From NCBI GenBank assembly GCA_028284105.1, contig JANQSK010000998.1, positions 1 through 10,141 of the forward strand: a stretch of 10,141 nt of DNA, written 5' to 3'. Shown here one piece after another: positions 4,986 through 10,141 of the stretch. Made by a program: the position numbers and the translations under genes. A model generated the notes under the pieces. The model had not been told where the DNA came from. It saw nothing but the letters and a program-made list of their open reading frames with translations, and made no database searches. The first letter of the stretch is position 1, and the number at the start of each line of letters is the position of its first letter. This stretch comes from Anaerolineae bacterium. Lineage in GTDB: Bacteria > Chloroflexota > Anaerolineae > Promineifilales > Promineifilaceae.

Positions 4986-6405
4986 GCAAGGCCTCTTCCT
5001 CAAACCCCATTTGCAGGATCATCTGATTGATAATCTTAAGCAAATCATCATCGTCATGAATCGGCAAATATTGATTCCAGATAGCAACCAGCGTTTGATA
5101 AACATCGTGATACCAAACGGGCTCCGATTGGCGAATTTGAGTCAGCAATTCAGCATAGCAGTCGCGGAACAAGACAGCATCCCAATGGCTGAGCCGCAAA
5201 AAGCCAAGCAGCTGAGCCAGATTCATATTTTCATATTGAATGGTGATGGCGTTTTCCAGTGCAAAAAAGTCATCAGGACCCCCATGCACGACCGCATCAA
5301 TAAACGCCTGTTGGGTTTCCATACCTTGTTGCGGAACCTGCCCTAGCATATAAGCAATGACCTGTAGATTGTCTTGATAATGCGGTGTATTGAGCACCAT
5401 GCCATCATTCATAAACACAAATTGGTTGATAGCGTGATAGTTCACCATCATTGAAAAGCTACCATGTAGCTTTGGCATCGTGTCTTTCTGGGTGACAAGC
5501 GAGTCTGGAATGGTGTTCCCTTTGTCAGCGGTGAGGATGAGATTACGGCCGTTTCCATATTCCTGCCAAAATCGCATACAGTCTAAGCCTCGATTTGGAA
5601 AAGACAGGACTGTATCAGGAAACTCTTCTTCGTAACCCGCTAAAATCTGATTGTACCGTGCATCGTCATAATAATCTTTTTGAAGCGGAATGGCTTCATA
5701 CAAAAATTCAACGCGATCCCAAATGCCATCAGCCGTTAAATCAGGCTCTGGCTGGGTGCTCGTTATCGACAATAAATTTTCACACAGTAAACCCTCTTCA
5801 ATGACAAAGCTGTCTTGGGGAATACTGTCGAAAAAGTAGTTGGCAAAGAGGATTAAAGGATTCTGCACATCCTCAGGTGATAATGTTGTTTTGGCGTGAC
5901 GGAGGGTTAACGGCCGTAGATCCATTGCATCAAACAGCGCAAAATCCAAAACCCCAAGCTCAACCCATTCCTGCAGCCGAGGATGTTTTTCCCAAAATTG
6001 AGCAATCTCCTCCACAAAATCAGTGAGCACAAATTTAATTGGAATATCAGCAAAGGGGGACGCTTGCCAACGAGGGTAAAATTGGGTCAAAAAATGATAT
6101 GCTAATCGCCCCGTGCCTGCTCCCAATTCAATAATGTACAGTGGCTCATCGCGATTAAATGAAAAGTCACCGTTTGCTGTGCCTGCAACACAATCTCGCA
6201 CATACCCGAACACAAGTTGGCAATAAGCATTCGCCATCACGGGATTTGAGCTGATGTAATGAGGCAGCACGCCGCCTTGCCAGGCACCCATCCCCACTTT
6301 TTCAAAATAGGCACGCTGTATCTGCCAAATGATCGACTCAGATAAACGTCGATCACTTTCAATTTCAATTCGGTTATCACTATTTTTCAATGACTTATCT
6401 TGCAT
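4978..6405 (-). CDS. SAM-dependent methyltransferase, MidA/NDUFAF7-like
   Basis: The 475-residue protein has a Rossmann-type methyltransferase core. IIELGAGTGRLAYHF (residues 91-105) is motif I for S-adenosylmethionine binding. FVLTDF (125-130) matches the acidic strand after it, and ILFANYFFDSIPQDSF (185-200) corresponds to the NExxDAxP signature of the MidA family, whose mitochondrial member NDUFAF7 methylates an arginine of complex I. The protein is longer than typical MidA (about 350-400 residues). Its C-terminal 80 residues (VWYHDVYQTLVAIWNQYLP...LLKIINQMILQMGFEEEALLE) are helical and look like the start of a TPR-type repeat region. The target is unknown. The ATG at 6405 has only a close G-run before it. 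ACGGCCGT sites lie at 5545 and 5910. It diverges from the next gene across 149 bases. Confidence 0.8.
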   Translation of the reverse strand: MQDKSLKNSDNRIEIESDRRLSESIIWQIQRAYFEKVGMGAWQGGVLPHYISSNPVMANAYCQLVFGYVRDCVAGTANGDFSFNRDEPLYIIELGAGTGRLAYHFLTQFYPRWQASPFADIPIKFVLTDFVEEIAQFWEKHPRLQEWVELGVLDFALFDAMDLRPLTLRHAKTTLSPEDVQNPLILFANYFFDSIPQDSFVIEEGLLCENLLSITSTQPEPDLTADGIWDRVEFLYEAIPLQKDYYDDARYNQILAGYEEEFPDTVLSFPNRGLDCMRFWQEYGNGRNLILTADKGNTIPDSLVTQKDTMPKLHGSFSMMVNYHAINQFVFMNDGMVLNTPHYQDNLQVIAYMLGQVPQQGMETQQAFIDAVVHGGPDDFFALENAITIQYENMNLAQLLGFLRLSHWDAVLFRDCYAELLTQIRQSEPVWYHDVYQTLVAIWNQYLPIHDDDDLLKIINQMILQMGFEEEALLE

Positions 6406-6496
6406 GCCCCCATTTTAACAACACAATCCCACATCATCACGCGACACTTTCAACGATAAACAAGCAAGAATTAGATAGCCAAACAAAGATCAAATT

Positions 6497-6510
6497 GCGA
6501 AAATATTCGC
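6497..6510. promoter_or_regulatory. Palindrome GCGAA-AATA-TTCGC in a divergent promoter region
   Basis: The 149-base spacer between the methyltransferase and the winged-helix gene must hold both promoters. In it, GCGAA (6497-6501) and TTCGC (6506-6510) form a symmetric site 45 bases upstream of the winged-helix start. It could be an operator for autoregulation by the neighbouring DNA-binding-type protein. No convincing -35/-10 pair was found. Confidence 0.3.
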
Positions 6511-6543
6511 CATTACTCTTGAATAGTTCATAAACCCTAAATG

Positions 6544-6549
6544 AAGGAG
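6544..6549 (+). promoter_or_regulatory. Ribosome binding site of the winged-helix gene, inside a five-codon reading frame
   Basis: AAGGAG lies five bases before ATG 6555 and is the best Shine-Dalgarno match in the window. It sits inside a tiny frame, ATG 6541 MKEKK, whose TGA (6556-6558) overlaps the gene's own start as ATGA. Confidence 0.75.
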
Positions 6550-6554
6550 AAAAA

Positions 6555-7502
6555 ATGAGCCAACAAACTATGGATGCAGCCCTTTACGACCTGACCCAAA
6601 ACACACAAGGCCAACTTTTTATGGCCATGCAAAAGCATTTTACAGAAACCCTGCCGCCATTGGCCCCCATTCTCCAAATTCGCAGAGGTTATGCAGAAAG
6701 CCCAGCATGGTTTATGGTGCAAGCCGCCGAATTCGCACCCGAACCGCTCACCATCCACAACATCCGTGTGCGCGATATTTATGCATCTGAACGAATTGTG
6801 TCTTCTCTTCTAGAGCTTTTAGCAGGTGAACGTTGGTTAGAACGAAAAGAGGAAAATTACTACCTCACATCGACTGGTGAAGAACTCATTGCCCAACTCC
6901 AATCCCGCACGGCAAAAGTTTTAACCTGCGCTGAACTGCCAATCTCACCCCAGCTCATAAAAAATGTCGAATCTTCATTAAGGAAAATCATAGATAAAAG
7001 CCTTGTCCAAAGCGATGCTGCATTAACTTGGTGTCTAAGATACTCCAGAAACCGTGCACCAGAAGATGATGCCCATCCGTTCATAAAATTAAGCCAATAT
7101 TTTTCAGATTTCAACGCCTATCGAGACGATGCTCACATGAGAGCATGGCAACCTTATGAACCCGAAGGATATATTTGGGAAGCCTTTGCCCATATCGCAA
7201 GCAAAAAAGCAACCAATTCAGATGCGATTTTTGACGGTTTGTTTTATCGCGGCTACTCTAAAGAGGAGTTCAAACATGGACTCGAAAGGCTAGAGGAAAA
7301 AGACTGGATTGTGGCGAATTATCAAGACACAGAATTTGGCGCGACTGAACGAGGTAATTACATTTTCAAAGCCGTTGAGGAAAAGACCGACGAACTTTTT
7401 TATGCGCCATGGCTTACATTCTCTGCCGATTTCCAAATACAAACGATACAAAACTTACAGCAGTTCCATGATGAATTACAGGCTATTGCTGCCAAGGAAT
7501 AA
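6555..7502 (+). CDS. Tandem winged-helix protein, related to SCO6745-type proteins
   Basis: Two winged-helix-like units are visible in the 315 residues. The first (about 63-115) contains IYASERIVSSLLELLAGERWL followed by a wing and YYLTSTGEEL. The second (about 205-275) contains YRGYSKEEFKHGLERLEEKDWI and a wing leading to ATERGNYIFKAVEEKTDELFYAPW. This last motif (charged helix, TD, then PW) recalls the SCO6745 family of actinobacterial proteins, as far as I remember it. Such proteins may bind DNA or use the fold for ligands, so a regulatory role is inference. The gene diverges from the methyltransferase, has a strong ribosome site, and is followed after five bases by a GNAT acetyltransferase gene, so the two are cotranscribed. 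It contains no ACGGCCGT palindrome. Confidence 0.6.
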   Translation: MSQQTMDAALYDLTQNTQGQLFMAMQKHFTETLPPLAPILQIRRGYAESPAWFMVQAAEFAPEPLTIHNIRVRDIYASERIVSSLLELLAGERWLERKEENYYLTSTGEELIAQLQSRTAKVLTCAELPISPQLIKNVESSLRKIIDKSLVQSDAALTWCLRYSRNRAPEDDAHPFIKLSQYFSDFNAYRDDAHMRAWQPYEPEGYIWEAFAHIASKKATNSDAIFDGLFYRGYSKEEFKHGLERLEEKDWIVANYQDTEFGATERGNYIFKAVEEKTDELFYAPWLTFSADFQIQTIQNLQQFHDELQAIAAKE

Positions 7503-7507
7503 TTTCC

Positions 7508-7957
7508 ATGAAAATTACTCAAGCAAGCGTTCAAGATGTCGAGAAAATTGCTATTCTATTCGATAAATATCGGCAGTTTTACGAACAAGCCCCCAATTTG
7601 GATGGATGCCGAAACTATATTCAAACACGATTAGAAAACGGCGAATCAACTATTTTTATGGCGCAGCTTGAGAATGGCGAAACGGTTGGTTTTACACAAC
7701 TTTATGATTCATTCTGCTCGGTAGCGATGACACCCATTGTTTACTTATATGATCTTTTTGTAGATGAATCACAGCGCAGAACAGGGGTTGGCAAAGCGCT
7801 TATGGCTCGTGCTGAGCAATACGCCCGTGAAAACAACGCCTCTCGCCTCAGCCTTGAAACGGGCATCGACAATACAAAAGCCCAGGCACTTTATGAAGCC
7901 ATTGGTTATGTACGAAACACCGAATTCTATGGGTATGATTTTCGAATCAACTCATAA
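7508..7957 (+). CDS. GNAT family N-acetyltransferase
   Basis: The 149-residue protein is a full single-domain GNAT enzyme that transfers the acetyl group of acetyl-CoA to an amine. The N-terminal strand MKITQASVQDVEKIAIL is typical. IVYLYDLFVDESQRRTGVGKALM (residues 77-99) holds the acetyl-CoA pyrophosphate loop Q-R-R-T-G-V-G-K (89-96). NTKAQALYEAIGYV (122-135) is the last helix, with Y129 in the usual general-acid position. The substrate is not predictable. The ATG follows the winged-helix stop by five bases, and AAGGA at 7494-7498 inside the upstream gene serves as its ribosome site, which indicates translational coupling. Its stop codon directly abuts the stop of the opposing GNAT gene. 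Confidence 0.9.
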   Translation: MKITQASVQDVEKIAILFDKYRQFYEQAPNLDGCRNYIQTRLENGESTIFMAQLENGETVGFTQLYDSFCSVAMTPIVYLYDLFVDESQRRTGVGKALMARAEQYARENNASRLSLETGIDNTKAQALYEAIGYVRNTEFYGYDFRINS

Positions 7958-8458
7958 TCACACAAAATCAGACGATAAAGCGCCAATAAACGACTTTCCG
8001 TTTCCAGGATCACGATATTGACGGAGTTGATAATGCGCAATTCGGAATCCCTGTGCTTCCCAAAAAGCCAAGGCTTGCGGTGTGTCTCTGCGAACGGTGA
8101 GGTCAATTCGCTCAATATTTTGTTGATCTAACAGTTCATTGATTGCTTGGACCATTAGAGTGCCGCATCCCTTGCCACGCATTTCAGGCAAGACATAAAA
8201 ATCATCAATCGTTGCAAACTGTTTCTCTAAATAAATGCTCAACACCACAAAACCCATAGGCTTATCTTCAACAGTTCCTAAATAACCCTTTCGTGTTTTT
8301 GGTTCAAATCGATCTGTGAAATATTTTTCTCTTTTTGCATGATCCTGAATCACATCACTATGGGGCATAATCTCTAACCAATACGGTTCCATCATTTGTT
8401 TTAGCACTTGAGTATCAGCAACCTCTAAAGCCCCCTTAACATATTTCTTATTTTCCAT
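7958..8458 (-). CDS. GNAT family N-acetyltransferase
   Basis: The 166-residue product has the GNAT core. DKPMGFVVLS (65-74) is strand 4, ATIDDFYVLPEMRGKGCGTLM (82-102) contains the acetyl-CoA loop R94-G-K-G-C-G99, and DTPQALAFWEAQGFRIAHY (125-143) is the closing motif B region. The C-terminus is slightly longer than usual (LRQYRDPGNGKSFIGAL). The substrate is unknown. Sequence similarity to the convergent GNAT at 7508-7957 does not go beyond family motifs, so the pair is not a recent duplication. AAAGGA occurs upstream of ATG 8458 but about a dozen bases away, so translation may be weak. No palindrome of the ACGGCCGT type lies inside. Confidence 0.9.
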   Translation of the reverse strand: MENKKYVKGALEVADTQVLKQMMEPYWLEIMPHSDVIQDHAKREKYFTDRFEPKTRKGYLGTVEDKPMGFVVLSIYLEKQFATIDDFYVLPEMRGKGCGTLMVQAINELLDQQNIERIDLTVRRDTPQALAFWEAQGFRIAHYQLRQYRDPGNGKSFIGALSSDFV

Positions 8459-8528
8459 CGTTACTTTTTTCCTTTAGTATTGAATTGATCCTCATTTCCC
8501 GTTATGATGGTCACGATTGATAACTTCT

Positions 8529-8586
8529 ACGTGTCAGATGGCATTGATTTTGCCTTTTGTTTCACAGGTTAAGACTGTTGACACGT
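8529..8586. repeat. 8-bp inverted repeat upstream of the signal peptidase gene
   Basis: ACGTGTCA (8529-8536) and TGACACGT (8579-8586) are exact reverse complements with a 42-base spacer. They lie in the 148-base spacer shared by a GNAT gene (-) and the signal peptidase gene (+). TTGACA at 8578-8583 inside the right arm resembles a -35 box, but no good -10 box follows at the right distance. Confidence 0.35.
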
Positions 8587-8606
8587 TCATTAGGAAATTT
8601 AGCTGA

Positions 8607-9215
8607 ATGGCAATTGCAGATCCTCAAATGTATCAAGACCCTCAACCGCCAGAAGAGCCACAACATTATGGCCAACCTTCTTCGGTCGTCGTTCGAGAGA
8701 TTATCGAGACACTCCTTCTCACATTTTTTATTTTTTGGATGGTGAATAGTGTTATCGGCCGTTATCGAATTGATGGGAGCAGTATGAATCCAACTCTGCA
8801 AGATAGTCAATATTTATTAGTCAATAATGTCAGCTACTATTTCGATGGTCCACAACGAGGAGACATCATCGTTTTTGAGCACCCTAATCAAGAACTTAAT
8901 CTGATTAAACGTGTTATTGGTGTACCTGGGGATCATATTGAAATCCGGGATCAAACGGTCCTTGTGAATGATATCGAGCTTGAAGAGCCTTACATACAGG
9001 CCGACCCCAATTACAGCGGCGTTTGGGACATCCAAGAAGGGACTTATTTTGTTCTCGGGGATAATCGGAACAATTCAAGTGATTCTCATACATGGAATGC
9101 TTTGCCCGAGGAAAAAATCCTTGGAAAAGCGATGGTTGTCTATTGGCCACCCCAAGACTGGTCAGGGGTTCCCCATTTTACGTTCCCACCAGCACTAGCT
9201 GAAGAATCTCCATAA
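8607..9215 (+). CDS. lepB: Type I signal peptidase
   Basis: The 202-residue protein is a short bacterial signal peptidase I (family S26), which cleaves signal peptides from exported proteins on the outer face of the membrane. A Pro/Gln-rich cytoplasmic tail (1-28) is followed by one membrane helix (31-50). Box B is DGSSMNPTL (56-64), with the catalytic serine S59 before Met. Box D is LIKRVIGVPGDH (99-110), with the catalytic lysine K101. Box E is GDNRNNSSDS (151-160). All key residues are present, and the single-helix size is like that of Gram-positive or Chloroflexota-type enzymes. AGGAA lies about a dozen bases before the ATG. A TCGGCCGT variant of the window's palindrome lies at 8755. It converges on the NUDIX gene. 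Confidence 0.95.
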   Translation: MAIADPQMYQDPQPPEEPQHYGQPSSVVVREIIETLLLTFFIFWMVNSVIGRYRIDGSSMNPTLQDSQYLLVNNVSYYFDGPQRGDIIVFEHPNQELNLIKRVIGVPGDHIEIRDQTVLVNDIELEEPYIQADPNYSGVWDIQEGTYFVLGDNRNNSSDSHTWNALPEEKILGKAMVVYWPPQDWSGVPHFTFPPALAEESP

Positions 9216-9219
9216 GCTC

Positions 9220-9263
9220 CTAGCCTCATATACAAATAAAATATAAATTTTGCGCATGGCTAG
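9220..9263. terminator. AT-rich hairpin between convergent genes, weak terminator candidate
   Basis: CTAGCC (9220-9225) is mirrored by GGCTAG (9258-9263). Inside it AAAAT (9238-9242) pairs with ATTTT (9247-9251). The element lies in the 77-base gap between the signal peptidase stop and the NUDIX stop, the right place for a shared terminator, but the stem is interrupted. Confidence 0.3.
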
Positions 9264-9292
9264 TTGACATAACTGGCAAGGCTTCTCTTTAT

Positions 9293-9910
9293 CTAATCTA
9301 ATACTGGCTGTAAAGATGGATTTCGGTAATGCTCAAAGCAAAGGTCTATTTGCTGAGGGAGTGTCCTTGAAATTGATAGATCGTCTGGGATTTGGTCTTG
9401 AGAAAAGAATGCAACTTCGGCCGTTTCCATGCTGGGCTTCGCAGTGCCGCCGATAATCTCGCATAAAAAGAACAGCTTGTAAGAGTGGGTGAACATTTTG
9501 GGATGCGGATGCATGTCTCGATCGAGCATCGCAATAAGTTTTGTCACTTTGGTTTCAAAACCAGACTCTTCGAGAACTTCACGCGTCACGGCCGTTTTTG
9601 GGGAATCCCCTACATCTGCCCATCCCCCAGGCAAGGTCCAGCGGCCACTGTCTGCAATTTCCCTTACAAGTAAAATCTTGTCATCACGAAACACCGCCCC
9701 TCGAACGTCAATCTTTGGCGTAGCGTATCCTGTTTCATTTACAAACAGATTGGCTATTTCTTCGGCATCCCCGTTAGTTTGATGCGCAGCCATCACGGCC
9801 GATAATATTTGAAGCTGTTCATATCGCTCGACATCATAGGGGTCTTTGGTGTAGGTGAGGCCAATTTGAGCAATCGATTGGAGTTCACGAAGCCATTGAA
9901 TCCAAGACAT
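9293..9910 (-). CDS. NUDIX hydrolase with N-terminal helical domain (YjhB-like)
   Basis: The 205-residue protein has two parts. Residues 1-60 are helical (WIQWLRELQSIAQIGLTY, then a second helix ERYEQLQILSAVMAAH) and match the N-terminal domain found in one NUDIX subgroup annotated as ADP-ribose pyrophosphatase-like. Residues 65-195 are the hydrolase. DVRGAVFRDDKILLVRE leads to the NUDIX box at 96-118, G-WADVG-D-SPKTAVT-REVLEESGF. This is canonical apart from Asp for the first Glu, and the catalytic RE and EE are intact, unlike in the other NUDIX gene of this window. The substrate is probably a nucleoside diphosphate derivative; the exact one is not known. No Shine-Dalgarno sequence is visible. 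The start lies five bases after the FHA gene's stop, so it is probably translated by coupling. Confidence 0.9.
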   Translation of the reverse strand: MSWIQWLRELQSIAQIGLTYTKDPYDVERYEQLQILSAVMAAHQTNGDAEEIANLFVNETGYATPKIDVRGAVFRDDKILLVREIADSGRWTLPGGWADVGDSPKTAVTREVLEESGFETKVTKLIAMLDRDMHPHPKMFTHSYKLFFLCEIIGGTAKPSMETAEVAFFSQDQIPDDLSISRTLPQQIDLCFEHYRNPSLQPVLD

Positions 9911-9915
9911 AATTG

Positions 9916-10141
9916 CTAGCTAGCACTTTGTCGGAATTGCAGAACAACTTCACCCAGTTGAATCTCATCACCATCTTGCAGTTGGGTTCCATATTCAGGC
10001 ACTTGCCGATCATTGACCCACGTACCGCTGGTGCTCTTTTCATCGTAGATGCGATAGTGGCTGCCTTCTAAACGCAAAGTAGCATGCAAACGAGATACCG
10101 TAATGTCTTGATCAAAAGCAATATCGGCTTGTGAAGGGGAA
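9916..10141 (-). CDS. FHA-domain protein, C-terminal part (5' end outside window)
   Basis: On the minus strand the frame is open from the right edge to TAG at 9916-9918 and encodes 74 residues ending LGEVVLQFRQSAS. The text is a clear forkhead-associated domain, which binds phosphothreonine peptides. TVSRLHATLRLEG carries the conserved S-R-x-H, YRIYDEKSTSGTWVNDR carries the S-x-x-G-T-x-V-N loop, and LQDGDEIQLGEVVLQF is the closing strand pair. The conserved GR of the first loop would lie just outside the window. The protein ends four residues after the domain, so the FHA domain is C-terminal. The gene probably forms an operon with the NUDIX gene. A palindrome GCTAGCTAGC (9915-9924) spans the stop. 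Confidence 0.88.
   Translation of the reverse strand, partial: SPSQADIAFDQDITVSRLHATLRLEGSHYRIYDEKSTSGTWVNDRQVPEYGTQLQDGDEIQLGEVVLQFRQSAS

Larger units (their letters stand above)
99..9802. repeat. Dispersed iterated palindrome ACGGCCGT
   Basis: Exact copies start at 243, 304, 1173, 1377, 1618, 2550, 3945, 4184, 4734, 5545, 5910 and 9588. One-mismatch copies (ACGGCCGA or TCGGCCGT) start at 99, 2652, 8755, 9417 and 9795. All are inside genes, and most exact copies are flanked as AACGGCCGTW. The reading phase varies: seven exact copies encode Thr-Ala-Val, three encode Asp/Asn-Gly-Arg and two encode Arg-Pro. None occurs from 5918 to 8754, nor in the genes at 649-1071, 1681-2127 and 2970-3632. 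CGGCCG, the core, is also the EagI recognition sequence. The pattern resembles HIP1 of cyanobacteria. Confidence 0.8.

Noticed and set aside
4843..5346. A 167-codon open frame on the plus strand opposite the reductase start and the methyltransferase end
   Set aside because: It runs antisense to two well-supported genes, starts in the pyrimidine tract, and its product shows no domain pattern.
7508..8458. The two GNAT genes as a recent inverted duplication
   Set aside because: The products share only family motifs and differ in length and in the residues around the acetyl-CoA loop.
8578..8606. A sigma-70 promoter starting at TTGACA (8578) for the signal peptidase gene
   Set aside because: The expected -10 position reads AGCTGA and lies directly at the start codon, so the -35 match alone is not enough.
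99..9802. The repeated ACGGCCGT sites as a CRISPR array or a transposon end
   Set aside because: The copies are only 8 bases long, irregularly spaced over the whole window and inside coding sequence. There are no spacers and no target duplications.

Overview
The window looks like ordinary chromosomal DNA of a mid-GC, free-living bacterium (mid-40s percent GC by eye, not computed). It carries single genes and short operons on both strands, with no phage, transposase, CRISPR or RNA gene that I can recognise. The gene mix is a stand-alone 'sensor'-type membrane protein, an FHA protein next to a NUDIX hydrolase, a MidA-like methyltransferase and a short type I signal peptidase. This mix would fit a Chloroflexota-like organism, but that is a weak inference and no marker gene fixes it.

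Layout from left to right. A NUDIX hydrolase (+) is cut by the left edge. A small four-helix membrane protein (+) follows and converges on two minus-strand genes for unrecognised membrane-anchored proteins. Their divergent upstream region, shared with a DinB-like gene (+), holds three long inverted repeats in a row. The DinB-like gene ends at a long REP-like hairpin and converges on a duplicated 'sensor'-domain membrane protein (-). An aldo/keto reductase (-) and a MidA-like methyltransferase (-) come next, separated by a G-free pyrimidine tract. Diverging from these are a two-gene operon (+) of a tandem winged-helix protein and a GNAT acetyltransferase. A second GNAT gene (-) meets the first stop-to-stop with no spacer. 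Signal peptidase I (+) then converges on a minus-strand pair: a second NUDIX hydrolase preceded by an FHA-domain gene cut by the right edge.

The genes do not form one obvious pathway. They look like housekeeping and damage-control functions: nucleotide-sugar or ADP-ribose hydrolysis, acetylation, methylation, protein export and phosphopeptide binding. Likely transcription units are the two membrane-anchored genes, winged-helix plus GNAT, and FHA plus NUDIX.

The most striking signal is not a gene. The 8-base palindrome ACGGCCGT occurs 12 times exactly, plus five one-mismatch copies, against about 0.15 expected for a random 8-mer. All copies are inside coding sequence and all three reading phases are used (Thr-Ala-Val, Asp/Asn-Gly-Arg, Arg-Pro), so the constraint is on the DNA and not on the protein. 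It resembles the highly iterated palindrome HIP1 of cyanobacteria, with a different sequence. The second most unusual region is 2142-2330, with its three long inverted repeats.
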